A program made the position numbers and the translations under genes. From Cellulomonas fimi ATCC 484 (GTDB lineage: Bacteria > Actinomycetota > Actinomycetes > Actinomycetales > Cellulomonadaceae), in the NCBI RefSeq assembly GCF_000212695.1, contig NC_015514.1, positions 1,984,001 through 2,048,000 on the forward strand: a stretch of 64,000 nucleotides of DNA, in the 5' to 3' direction. A model generated the notes under the pieces. The model saw only the letters and a program-made list of their open reading frames with translations, ran no database searches and was not told the origin of the DNA. Below, in pieces: positions 45,759-54,475 of this stretch. Every line of letters begins with the position of its first letter. Position 1 is the stretch's first letter.

Positions 45759-48506
45759 GTGAGCGACGCACAGCCAGCCGCCCTGTCCACGACAACCCCG
45801 GCGACACCGGTCGGGCCCGCGCGGCTCCTGCTGATCGACGGCCACTCGATGGCGTACCGCGCGTTCTTCGCGCTCCCGGTCGACAAGTTCGCGACGTCGA
45901 CGGGCCAGCCGACCAACGCGGTCTTCGGCTTCACGTCGATGCTCGCGAACCTCCTGCGCGACGAGGAGCCGACGCACGTCGCCGTCGCGTTCGACGTCGG
46001 CCGCACGACGTTCCGCACCGAGCAGTACGAGGCGTACAAGGGGAACCGGGACGCGACGCCCGAGCCGTTCCGCGGCCAGGTCGCGGTCATCCAGCGCGTG
46101 CTCGCCACGATGCACGTCCCGGTGCTGGAGAAGCCGCACTTCGAGGCGGACGACATCCTCGCGACCCTGTCCCGGCAGGCACGCGCGCAGGGCATGCAGG
46201 TGCTCGTCTGCACGGGCGACCGCGACGCGTTCCAGCTCGTCAACGACGACGTGACCGTGCTGTACCCCGTCAAGGGCGTCTCGGAGCTCGCCCGCATGAC
46301 CCCCGCAGCCGTGGAGGCGAAGTACGGCGTGCCCCCGGAGCGCTACCCCGACCTGGCCGCGCTCGTCGGCGAGTCCAGCGACAACCTGCCGGGCGTCCCG
46401 GGCGTCGGCCCCAAGACGGCCGCCAAGTGGATCACGCAGTACGACGGGCTCGAGGGGATCCTCGCGCACGCGGACGCGGTGACCGGCAAGGCAGGGGAGT
46501 CGCTGCGGGAGAACCTCGAGCAGGTCCGGCTCAACCGGCAGCTCAACCGTCTCGTCGACGACGTGGAGCTGCCGCTCGGCCCGGAGGACCTCGCCGCACG
46601 GCCCTGGGACCGCCACGAGCTGCACGCGATCCTCGACGAGCTCGAGTTCCGCACGCTGCGGGACCGGCTCTTCGCGATGCTCCCCGACGAGAGCGAGAAG
46701 CCGGCGGCCGTCGCGGCGGCGGCGCTCGACCTCGCGGTCCTCGGCGCCGGGGACCTCGGCCCGTGGCTCGCCGCGCGCGCGGGACGGCCGCTCGGCGTCG
46801 ACGTGCGCGGCTCCGGCGCGCCCGCGGGGGGCGACGCGTGGGGGATCGCCCTGGCCGACGCGTCGGGGCAGGCGGCGGCCTTCGACCTGTCCCAGGTCGA
46901 CCCGGCCGACGAGAACGCCCTCGCGGCCTGGCTCGCCGATCCCGCGCAGCCGAAGGTCGTGCACGCGTCCAAGGAGGCCTGGCACGCGCTCGCGGGGCGG
47001 GGGATGCCGCTCGCGGGCGTCACGTTCGACACCGAGCTCGCCGCCTACCTGTGCCAGCCGGACCGGCGCGCGTACGACCTGGGCGACCTCGCGATCGGGT
47101 ACCTGCGCCGCGAGCTCGGCTCCGAGGACGCGCAGGTCGGCGGGCAGGGGGCGCTGGACCTCGAGCTCGACGGCACCGACGAGGGGCGCCGCGCGGCCGT
47201 GCGGGCGTCCGCGGTGCGGGACCTCGCCGACGTCCTCGCAGGTGAGCTGGGCGACCGGGGCGCGGACGGGCTGCTCCGGGACCTCGAGCTGCCGCTCGTC
47301 GACGTGCTGGCCCGGATGGAGCGCACGGGCATCGCGACCGACGGCGCCTACCTGTCGTCGCTCGAGAAGTCGTTCGACGCCCAGGTGCAGGACGCGGCCG
47401 CCGAGGCGTACGCGGTGATCGGCCGCGAGGTGAACCTCGGCTCGCCCAAGCAGCTCCAGGAGGTGCTGTTCGACCAGCTGGGCATGCCGAAGACCAAGAA
47501 GATCAAGACCGGGTACACGACCGACGCGGCGTCGCTGACGGACCTGTTCGCGCGCACGCAGCACCCGTTCCTCGAGCACCTGCTCGCGCACCGTGACGCG
47601 ATCCGGCTGCGGCAGACCGTCGAGGGGCTGCTGCGCTCCGTCGCGCCCGACGGCCGGATCCACACGACGTTCCAGCAGACGATCGCCGCCACCGGTCGCC
47701 TGTCGTCGGCGGACCCGAACCTGCAGAACATCCCGATCCGCACCGAGGCGGGCCGCCAGATCCGGCGCGCGTTCGTCGTCGGCGACGGCTACGAGACGCT
47801 GCTCACGGCGGACTACTCGCAGATCGAGATGCGGATCATGGCGCACCTGTCCGGCGACGAGGGCCTCATCGACGCGTTCCGCTCGGGCGAGGACCTGCAC
47901 TCGTACGTCGGCTCCCGCGTGTTCGGCGTCCCGACCGACGAGGTCACGCCTGCGATGCGCTCGAAGATCAAGGCGATGAGCTACGGCCTGGCGTACGGGC
48001 TGTCCTCGTACGGCCTGTCGCAGCAGCTGACGATCGAGGTGTCGGAGGCCGCCGGCCTCATGCAGGACTACTTCGCCCGGTTCGGCGGCGTGCGCGACTA
48101 CCTGACGGGGGTCGTCGACGTGGCGCGCACGACGGGGTACACGCAGACGATCCTGGGCCGGCGCCGCTACCTGCCCGACCTCACGAGCGACAACCGCCAG
48201 CGCCGGGAGGCGGCCGAGCGGATGGCGCTCAACGCGCCGATCCAGGGCAGCGCCGCGGACCTCATCAAGGTCTCGATGCTGGGCGTGGACCGGGAGCTGA
48301 CGCGTCGCGGCCTGGCCTCCCGCCTGCTCCTGCAGGTGCACGACGAGCTCGTGCTCGAGGTCGCCGCGGGCGAGCGCGAGGAGGTCGAGGCGCTCGTGCG
48401 CGAGCAGATGGGCGCCGCGGGCGACGCCGCGACCGACGGCCCGCTCGACGTGCCGCTGGACGTCAGCGTGGGCGTCGGGGGCAGCTGGCACGACGCGGGT
48501 CACTGA
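45759..48506 (+). CDS. polA: DNA polymerase I
   Basis: 915 aa. It has three parts. Residues ~25-320 are the 5'-3' exonuclease (LLLIDGHSMAYRAFFALP, FDVGRTTFR, EADDILATL, GESSDNLPGVPGVGPKTA). Residues ~330-530 are a degenerate 3'-5' exonuclease domain without the DEDD set, as usual in actinobacteria, so probably no proofreading. Residues ~540-915 are the polymerase, with motif A LLTADYSQIEMRIMAHLS, O-helix RSKIKAMSYGLAYGLS and motif C LLQVHDELVLEV. It fills gaps and removes RNA primers. I chose GTG 45759 because a TAGGTT box sits 7 nt before it; GTG/ATG codons further upstream would overlap the divergent gene. Confidence 0.97.
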   Translation: MSDAQPAALSTTTPATPVGPARLLLIDGHSMAYRAFFALPVDKFATSTGQPTNAVFGFTSMLANLLRDEEPTHVAVAFDVGRTTFRTEQYEAYKGNRDATPEPFRGQVAVIQRVLATMHVPVLEKPHFEADDILATLSRQARAQGMQVLVCTGDRDAFQLVNDDVTVLYPVKGVSELARMTPAAVEAKYGVPPERYPDLAALVGESSDNLPGVPGVGPKTAAKWITQYDGLEGILAHADAVTGKAGESLRENLEQVRLNRQLNRLVDDVELPLGPEDLAARPWDRHELHAILDELEFRTLRDRLFAMLPDESEKPAAVAAAALDLAVLGAGDLGPWLAARAGRPLGVDVRGSGAPAGGDAWGIALADASGQAAAFDLSQVDPADENALAAWLADPAQPKVVHASKEAWHALAGRGMPLAGVTFDTELAAYLCQPDRRAYDLGDLAIGYLRRELGSEDAQVGGQGALDLELDGTDEGRRAAVRASAVRDLADVLAGELGDRGADGLLRDLELPLVDVLARMERTGIATDGAYLSSLEKSFDAQVQDAAAEAYAVIGREVNLGSPKQLQEVLFDQLGMPKTKKIKTGYTTDAASLTDLFARTQHPFLEHLLAHRDAIRLRQTVEGLLRSVAPDGRIHTTFQQTIAATGRLSSADPNLQNIPIRTEAGRQIRRAFVVGDGYETLLTADYSQIEMRIMAHLSGDEGLIDAFRSGEDLHSYVGSRVFGVPTDEVTPAMRSKIKAMSYGLAYGLSSYGLSQQLTIEVSEAAGLMQDYFARFGGVRDYLTGVVDVARTTGYTQTILGRRRYLPDLTSDNRQRREAAERMALNAPIQGSAADLIKVSMLGVDRELTRRGLASRLLLQVHDELVLEVAAGEREEVEALVREQMGAAGDAATDGPLDVPLDVSVGVGGSWHDAGH

Positions 48507-48544
48507 CGCCGCCGCGGCTCGCGGGGCCTCTGCCGACGCTCGTC

Positions 48545-48575
48545 GGGGCGGTCCCGCGGGTTGCCGGACCGCCCT
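48545..48575 (+). terminator. Hairpin after polA
   Basis: GGGCGGTCC (48546-48554) pairs perfectly with 48566-48574, with a further G-U pair at the base, 40 nt after the stop. Confidence 0.6.
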
Positions 48576-48635
48576 CGGGGTGAGGTTTCGGTCGGACTTT
48601 CGACGATCAGGACGAAAGCACCGCTAGTGGACGAG

Positions 48636-48651
48636 CGTGATCTGGGCCACA
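48636..48651. promoter_or_regulatory. CRP/GlxR-like site upstream of the acetate transporter
   Basis: CGTGA-N6-CCACA matches the CRP-family consensus TGTGA-N6-TCACA at 8 of 10 arm positions. It lies 52 nt before the DUF485 gene. Confidence 0.3.
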
Positions 48652-48702
48652 GTGGGCGCCTGTGGCAACGCCGCCACGTCCGACGTCCCCCGGGAGGCGC
48701 GC

Positions 48703-49056
48703 ATGACCGACACGTTCAGCGACACCCCAGAGACCGACTACCAGCGCGTGCAGCGCAGCGCCGAGTTCCAGGCGCTGCGCCGGCGCTTCCGGAACTTCGT
48801 GTTCCCCATGACGGCCCTGTTCCTCGTCTGGTACTTCCTCTACGTCCTGCTCTCCACGTACGCGCACGACTTCATGGGCACGCGCGTGTGGGGGACCATC
48901 ACGGTCGGCCTGCTGTTCGGGCTCGGCCAGTTCGTGTCGACGTTCGCGATCACGATGATCTACGCGCGGTGGGCGAACAACCGGCAGGACCAGGTCGCCG
49001 AGCGGCTGCGCCGGCACATCGAGGAAGGCTCGCTCGACGGCGGTGAGGTCGCGTGA
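48703..49056 (+). CDS. DUF485 membrane protein, partner of the acetate symporter
   Basis: 117 aa with two membrane helices. The helix regions FVFPMTALFLVWYFLYVLLS and VGLLFGLGQFVSTFAITMIY and the preceding RRRFRNF are the DUF485 pattern (YjcH in E. coli). Such genes stand directly before actP-like symporters in most bacteria. The stop overlaps the symporter start by 4 nt. gggagg lies before ATG 48703. Its exact role beside the transporter is unknown. Confidence 0.9.
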   Translation: MTDTFSDTPETDYQRVQRSAEFQALRRRFRNFVFPMTALFLVWYFLYVLLSTYAHDFMGTRVWGTITVGLLFGLGQFVSTFAITMIYARWANNRQDQVAERLRRHIEEGSLDGGEVA

Positions 49057-50696
49057 GCGCCGTGGTCCGCACCGCGACCGAGCAGATCGGCGACCCGCTC
49101 GTCAACATCGCGATCTTCGGTGCCTTCGTCCTCGTGACGCTCGTCATCGTGTTCCGTGCGTCGCGGAACAACCGCACCGCTGCCGACTACTACGCGGCCG
49201 GGCGGTCGTTCACCGGCCCGCAGAACGGCACCGCGATCGCGGGCGACTACCTGTCCGCGGCGTCGTTCCTCGGCATCTGCGGCGCGATCGCGATCAACGG
49301 CTACGACGGGTTCCTCTACTCGATCGGGTTCCTCGTCGCGTGGCTCGTCGCGCTCCTGCTGGTCGCGGAGCTGCTGCGCAACACGGGCCGGTTCACGATG
49401 GCCGACGTCCTGTCGTTCCGGTTGCGCCAGCGGCCCGTCCGGATGGCGGCGGCCCTGTCGACCCTCGCGGTCGTGTTCTTCTACCTGCTCGCGCAGATGG
49501 CCGGCGCGGGCGGGCTCGTCGCGCTCCTGCTCGGCATCGACGACCGCGCAGCGCAGGGTGTCGTCATCGCCGTCGTGGGCGCGCTGATGATCCTGTACGT
49601 GCTGGTCGGCGGCATGAAGGGCACCACGTGGGTGCAGATCATCAAGGCGGTGCTGCTCATCGCGGGCGCCGGCGTGATGACGCTGTGGGTGCTCTCGAAG
49701 TACGGCTTCAACCTGTCCGACCTGCTGCAGGGCGCGATCGACCAGGCCGGGGAGGGCGGTGAGGCGCTCGTCGAGCCGGGCAAGCAGTACGGCGCGAGCG
49801 CCATGAGCCAGCTCAACTTCGTGTCGCTCGCCCTCGCCCTCGTGCTCGGCACGGCGGGTCTGCCGCACGTGCTCATGCGCTTCTACACGGTGCCGTCGGC
49901 CAAGGAGGCGCGCCGGTCCGTCGTCTGGGCGATCTGGCTCATCGGCATCTTCTACCTGTTCACGCTCGTCCTCGGGTACGGCGCGGGCGCGCTCGTGGGC
50001 CCGGAGACGATCACGTCGGCACCCGGCGGCGTGAACTCGGCGGCGCCGCTGCTCGCGTACGAGCTCGGCGGGACGATCCTGCTCGGCATCATCTCGGCGG
50101 TCGCCTTCGCGACGATCCTCGCCGTGGTCGCCGGGCTCACGATCACCGCCGCGGCGTCGTTCGCCCACGACATCTACGCCAACTGGCTCAAGCGGGGCGA
50201 GGTCAAGCCCGACGGGGAGGTCCGCGTCGCGCGGATCACGGTGGTCGCGATCGGCATCCTGGCGATCGTCGGGGGCATCTTCGCCAACGGCCAGAACGTC
50301 GCGTTCCTCGTCGCCCTGGCGTTCGCGGTCGCGGCCAGCGCGAACCTGCCGACGATCCTCTACTCGCTGTTCTGGAAGAGGTTCAACACGTCGGGCGCGC
50401 TGTGGAGCATGTACGGCGGTCTGATCTCGTGCATCGTGCTCATCGCGATCTCGCCGGTCGTGTCCGGCAAGGTCGACCCCACGACCGGGGCGAGCCTGTC
50501 GATGATCCGGGACACGAGCATCGACTTCCACCTCATCCCGCTCGAGAACCCCGGGATCATCTCGATCCCGCTCGCGTTCCTGCTCGGGATCGTCGGGACG
50601 CTGCTGAGCAAGGAGCAGCCGCACCCCGAGAAGTTCGCCGAGATGGAGGTCCGCTCGCTCACCGGGGCGGGCGCCGAGAAGGCCGTGGCGCACTGA
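49053..50696 (+). CDS. actP: Acetate/monocarboxylate:cation symporter (SSS family)
   Basis: 547 aa with about 13 membrane helices. SSS/ActP-type features: FRASRNNRTAADYYAAGRSFTGPQNGTAIAGDYLSAASFLG near the N-terminus, GTAGLPHVLMRFYTVPSAKEARRSV in the middle, and ASFAHDIYANWLKRG. It takes up acetate, and probably propionate or pyruvate, with Na+ or H+. In Corynebacterium the related MctC is encoded behind a DUF485 gene in the same way. GTG 49053 overlaps the DUF485 stop. Confidence 0.92.
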   Translation: MSAVVRTATEQIGDPLVNIAIFGAFVLVTLVIVFRASRNNRTAADYYAAGRSFTGPQNGTAIAGDYLSAASFLGICGAIAINGYDGFLYSIGFLVAWLVALLLVAELLRNTGRFTMADVLSFRLRQRPVRMAAALSTLAVVFFYLLAQMAGAGGLVALLLGIDDRAAQGVVIAVVGALMILYVLVGGMKGTTWVQIIKAVLLIAGAGVMTLWVLSKYGFNLSDLLQGAIDQAGEGGEALVEPGKQYGASAMSQLNFVSLALALVLGTAGLPHVLMRFYTVPSAKEARRSVVWAIWLIGIFYLFTLVLGYGAGALVGPETITSAPGGVNSAAPLLAYELGGTILLGIISAVAFATILAVVAGLTITAAASFAHDIYANWLKRGEVKPDGEVRVARITVVAIGILAIVGGIFANGQNVAFLVALAFAVAASANLPTILYSLFWKRFNTSGALWSMYGGLISCIVLIAISPVVSGKVDPTTGASLSMIRDTSIDFHLIPLENPGIISIPLAFLLGIVGTLLSKEQPHPEKFAEMEVRSLTGAGAEKAVAH

Positions 50697-50700
50697 GCGC

Positions 50701-50741
50701 GCGTCGCCCGGGACCGTGCCGCGGCCGGTCCCGGGCGACGC
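50701..50741. terminator. Bidirectional hairpin after the symporter gene
   Basis: A perfect 16-bp stem (50701-50716 with 50726-50741) with a 9-nt loop, between convergent genes. Confidence 0.75.
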
Positions 50742-50805
50742 CGGCCGCGGGAGCGGGGCCGAACGCCGTGTTGACGCTCACCTCGTTCGCGACCGGCGGC
50801 GCGCG

Positions 50806-51651
50806 TCAGGCGCGGCGGGCCGACCGGCAGACGAAGATCGCGGTGCCCGGCAGCAGCGCACCGCGCACCGGCCCCCAGCCGCCCCACGTCCGCTCGTGCC
50901 CGGCGGGCCACTCGGGCTCGACGAGCCGCTCGAGCACGAACCCGGCGCCGACGAGCTCCGCCACGTGGTCGCCGACCGTGCGGTGGTACTCCGCGTACAG
51001 CACGCGGCCCGACGCGCCCGTCTCGACGTAGGGGCGGCGGTCGAAGTACGACCGGGCGGCCGTGAGCCCGTGCTCGGACGGGTCGTCGGGGAACGCCCAG
51101 CGCAGCGGGTGCGTCACCGCGAACACCCACCGGCCACCGCGCCGCAGCAGGCGTGCCGCCTCGGCGTGCACGCGGTCCGCGTCGGGCACGAACGGGATCG
51201 CGCCGAACGCGGTGAACACCACGTCGAACGCGCCGTCCGCGAACGGCAGGGCGCGCGCGTCGGCCTGCACGAGGGGGGTGCTCGACCCGGCCGCGGCGTC
51301 GTACGCGCGCCCCTGCGCGAGCATCCCGCCGGAGACGTCGGTCGCGACCGCGAGGGCACCGTGCTCGCGCAGCCAGCGGGTGCACTGCGCCGCGCCCGCC
51401 CCGATCTCGAGCACGCGCCGCCCGGTGACGTCCCCCAGCAGGTGCGCGTCGTCCTCCCGCAGGCCCTCCGGGCACCACGTGAACTCCGCGGGGCCGAGGA
51501 AATCCCCGTGCTCGTCGAGGTACTCGCGCGCGTTCGCGTCCCACCAGGTCCGCCCGGCCGCGCCGCCCTCGGCGTCGGGGACGTCGCGGTACCCCGCGTC
51601 GGCCAGCGGCTCCGAGGACGGTGTGCCGGGGGGCTGCGCAGATTCGGACAT
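50806..51651 (-). CDS. Class I SAM-dependent methyltransferase
   Basis: 281 aa. Motif I is RVLEIGAGAAQCTRWL, followed by VATDVSGGML, then ADARALPFADGAFDVVFTAFGAIPFV and LRRGGRWVFAVTHPLRW. EGGAAGRTWWDANAREYLDEHGDFLGPAEFTWCPEGL upstream is the typical start of actinobacterial methyltransferases annotated as SmtA/UbiE-like. Start ATG 51651 gives a disordered N-terminus MSESAQPP. Its substrate is unknown. Divergent from the peptide-transport operon. Confidence 0.85.
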   Translation of the reverse strand: MSESAQPPGTPSSEPLADAGYRDVPDAEGGAAGRTWWDANAREYLDEHGDFLGPAEFTWCPEGLREDDAHLLGDVTGRRVLEIGAGAAQCTRWLREHGALAVATDVSGGMLAQGRAYDAAAGSSTPLVQADARALPFADGAFDVVFTAFGAIPFVPDADRVHAEAARLLRRGGRWVFAVTHPLRWAFPDDPSEHGLTAARSYFDRRPYVETGASGRVLYAEYHRTVGDHVAELVGAGFVLERLVEPEWPAGHERTWGGWGPVRGALLPGTAIFVCRSARRA

Positions 51652-51686
51652 GTCGATAGTGTCGCCCGAACCCGAAGAGGTACTCG

Positions 51687-51721
51687 CACGTAACAACGAC
51701 GTGACGTGGGAGACCTAGCCT
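51687..51721 (+). promoter_or_regulatory. Promoter region of the peptide ABC operon
   Basis: TAGCCT at 51716-51721 is a likely -10. The inverted repeat CACGT-N7-ACGTG (51687-51703) covers the -35 position. Confidence 0.4.
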
Positions 51722-51780
51722 CGGCCCGTTCCGGCGCCTGGTCGGCCGGGAGAGGGAAGACCTGACGAAGGGTGGTCGTG

Positions 51781-53448
51781 GTGAAGTCCTGGAAGCTGGT
51801 GGCCGTCTCGGCGGCCGGAGCGCTCGCCCTGACGGCGTGCGCCGCGAGCGATCGCGACTCCGACGGGGGCGCGACCGACGACGCGAGCGGGGGTCGCGAC
51901 ACGTTCATCTTCGCGGCCTCGTCCGACCCGGCGGGCCTCGACCCCGCCTTCGCGAACGACGGCGAGTCGTTCCGCATCGCCCGGCAGATCTTCGAGGGGC
52001 TCGTCGGCACCGAGCCCGGCACCGCGGACCCCGCGCCGCTGCTCGCGGAGTCGTGGGACGTCAGCGAGGACGGCCTGGAGTACACGTTCCACCTCAAGGA
52101 GGACGTGAAGTTCCAGGACGGCACCGACTTCGACGGCGAGGCGGTGTGCTTCAACTTCGACCGGTGGAACAACTTCACCGGCGTGCTGCAGTCCGAGTCC
52201 CTGTCGTACTACTGGCAGAAGGTCAACGGCGGCTTCGCGACGAGCGACGTCGAGACCCTGAACGGCACCGGGAAGTACGAGAGCTGCGAGGCGCCCGACG
52301 CCGCGACGGCGGTCGTGACGCTCAAGAGCCCGCTGCCCGAGCTCATCTCGGCGCTGTCGCTGCCGTCGTTCTCCATGCAGTCGCCGACCGCGCTGCAGGA
52401 GTACGAGGCGGACAACGTCACGGGCAGCACCGACGCGCCCGTCCTGCCCGAGTACGCGAACGCGCACCCGACCGGCACGGGCCCGTACGTCTTCGAGTCG
52501 TGGAGCCCCGGCGAGGAGGTCGTGCTCGTCGCGAACGAGGACTACTGGGGCGACACGGGCCAGATCAAGCGGATCGTCTTCCCGATCATCTCCGACGCCA
52601 CCGCGCGGCGGCAGGCGCTGCAGGCCGGCGACATCGACGGGTACGACCTCGTCGGGCCGGCCGACGTGCAGGCGCTGCAGGACGAGGGCTTCCAGATCGT
52701 CAACCGCGAGCCGTTCAACATCCTGTACCTCGCGATGAACCAGGCGAACCCCGACCTGGCCGACCTCAAGGTCCGGCAGGCGATCGCCTACGCGATCAAC
52801 AAGGAGGCGCTCGTCGCGCAGACGCTCCCCGAGGGCACCGAGGTCGCGACGAACTTCGTCCCGCCGTCGGTCTCGGGCTGGAACGCGGACGTCGAGACGT
52901 ACGACTACGACCCGGAGAAGGCCAAGAGCCTGCTCGCCGAGGCCGGCAAGACGAACCTCACGATCGACTTCAACTACCCGACGAACGTCTCCCGGCCCTA
53001 CATGCCCACGCCGGAGCAGGTCTTCACCGCGATCAAGGCGGACCTCGAGGCGGTCGGCATCACCGTGAACGCCGTGCCGGACCCGTGGAACCCCGAGTAC
53101 CTGGACAAGATGCAGGGCACCACGGAGCACGGCATCCACCTGCTCGGCTGGACCGGTGACTACAACGACACCTACAACTTCATCGGCGTCTTCTTCGGCG
53201 GCCCGTCCAACGAGTGGGGCTTCGACAACCCGGAGATCTTCCAGGCGATCAACGACGCGCGCTACGTCGCGGACCTGGACGAGCAGAAGGCGGCCTACGA
53301 GGCGGCCAACGCCCAGCTCCTGGAGTTCCTGCCCGGCGTCCCGCTCGCGCACCCCGTCCCGTCGCTCGCGTTCAAGGCCGACGTCCACGACTACCCGGCC
53401 TCGCCGGTGCAGGACGAGGTCTACAACGTGATCACGCTCGGCGACTGA
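51781..53448 (+). CDS. Peptide/nickel-type ABC transporter substrate-binding lipoprotein
   Basis: 555 aa. The lipobox ends LTAC (Cys20), followed by an acidic spacer, then an SBP family 5 domain (DppA/OppA type): ASSDPAGLDPAF, FRIARQIFEGLVG, LAESWDVSEDGLEYTFHLKEDVKFQDGTDFDGE and PTGTGPYVFESW. SBP5 proteins bind peptides, sugars or nickel complexes. Several GTG codons at 51772-51781 are possible starts; 51781 has gaagg at the best distance. First gene of an operon with two permeases and a fused ATPase. Confidence 0.9.
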   Translation: MKSWKLVAVSAAGALALTACAASDRDSDGGATDDASGGRDTFIFAASSDPAGLDPAFANDGESFRIARQIFEGLVGTEPGTADPAPLLAESWDVSEDGLEYTFHLKEDVKFQDGTDFDGEAVCFNFDRWNNFTGVLQSESLSYYWQKVNGGFATSDVETLNGTGKYESCEAPDAATAVVTLKSPLPELISALSLPSFSMQSPTALQEYEADNVTGSTDAPVLPEYANAHPTGTGPYVFESWSPGEEVVLVANEDYWGDTGQIKRIVFPIISDATARRQALQAGDIDGYDLVGPADVQALQDEGFQIVNREPFNILYLAMNQANPDLADLKVRQAIAYAINKEALVAQTLPEGTEVATNFVPPSVSGWNADVETYDYDPEKAKSLLAEAGKTNLTIDFNYPTNVSRPYMPTPEQVFTAIKADLEAVGITVNAVPDPWNPEYLDKMQGTTEHGIHLLGWTGDYNDTYNFIGVFFGGPSNEWGFDNPEIFQAINDARYVADLDEQKAAYEAANAQLLEFLPGVPLAHPVPSLAFKADVHDYPASPVQDEVYNVITLGD

Positions 53449-53467
53449 GAGAGACCGCACCACACCG

Positions 53468-54475
53468 ATGACCCGACTGATCCTGCGGCGCCTCGCGCTG
53501 CTCGTCCCGACCCTGCTCGGGTTGTCGGTCCTGCTGTTCCTGTGGGTGCGCGCTCTCCCGGGAGGACCTGCCACGGCCCTCCTGGGGGAGCGCGCCACCC
53601 CGGAGGCGGTGGCCCGCGTCAACGAGCTGTACGGCTTCGACAAGCCCCTCGTGCAGCAGTACCTCACCTGGCTCGGCCAGCTCCTCCAGGGCAACTTCGG
53701 CGTCTCCACCCGTACCGGCCGGCCGGTGCTCGAGGAGTTCGTCAACCGGTTCCCGGCGACGATCGAGCTCACGGTCGTCGCGCTCGTCATCGCGATCGGC
53801 GTCGCCATCCCGCTCGGCTACGTGGCCGCCCGTCGCCAGGGCAGGCCGCTCGACCACCTCACCGTCCTCGCGTCGCTCGTCGGCGTGACGATCCCGGTGT
53901 TCTTCCTCGCGTTCCTGCTCAAGTGGCTGTTCGCGGTCCAGCTCGGCTGGTTCCCCTCGTCCGGGCGCCAGGACCCGACGATGGTCGCGACGCACCCGAC
54001 GGGCTTCTACGTGCTCGACGGCATCCTCACGCGCGAGTGGGACGCGAGCTGGGACGCGCTGCTGCACCTCGTGCTGCCCGCCGTCGCGCTCGGGTCGATC
54101 CCGCTCGCGATCATCGCCCGCATCACGCGGTCGTCGGTCATCGAGGTGCAGGACGCCGACTACGTGCGGACCGCGCGCGCCAAGGGTCTGGGTCCGTCCC
54201 GCCTGCGGCGCCGCGTCATCCTGCGCAACGCGATGCTCCCCGTCGCGACCACGATCGGCCTGCAGGTGGGGCTGCTGCTCTCGGGGGCCGTGCTCACCGA
54301 GACCGTGTTCGCGTTCCCCGGCATCGGCAGCTTCCTGTCGAACGCGGTGTTCAACCTCGACTACGCCGTGCTCCAGGGCTTCATCCTCATCATCGCGGTG
54401 GTGTATGCGCTCGTGAACCTCGTCGTCGACGTCTCCTACGGCCTGATCGACCCGCGGACGAGGGCGACGCGATGA
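53468..54475 (+). CDS. Peptide ABC transporter permease, DppB/OppB type
   Basis: 335 aa with six membrane helices. The start LILRRLALLVPTLLGLSVLLFLWVRALPGGP is typical of DppB, and the EAA loop appears as YVRTARAKGLGPSRLRRRVILRNAMLP. The ending VYALVNLVVDVSYGLIDPR is also canonical. It starts 19 nt after the binding protein and overlaps the next permease by 4 nt. It forms the channel with the DppC-type partner. Confidence 0.92.
   Translation: MTRLILRRLALLVPTLLGLSVLLFLWVRALPGGPATALLGERATPEAVARVNELYGFDKPLVQQYLTWLGQLLQGNFGVSTRTGRPVLEEFVNRFPATIELTVVALVIAIGVAIPLGYVAARRQGRPLDHLTVLASLVGVTIPVFFLAFLLKWLFAVQLGWFPSSGRQDPTMVATHPTGFYVLDGILTREWDASWDALLHLVLPAVALGSIPLAIIARITRSSVIEVQDADYVRTARAKGLGPSRLRRRVILRNAMLPVATTIGLQVGLLLSGAVLTETVFAFPGIGSFLSNAVFNLDYAVLQGFILIIAVVYALVNLVVDVSYGLIDPRTRATR

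Noticed and set aside
44550..48503. 1317-codon open frame on the minus strand opposite polA
   Set aside because: Shadow of polA; the real thioesterase occupies part of the same strand in a different frame.
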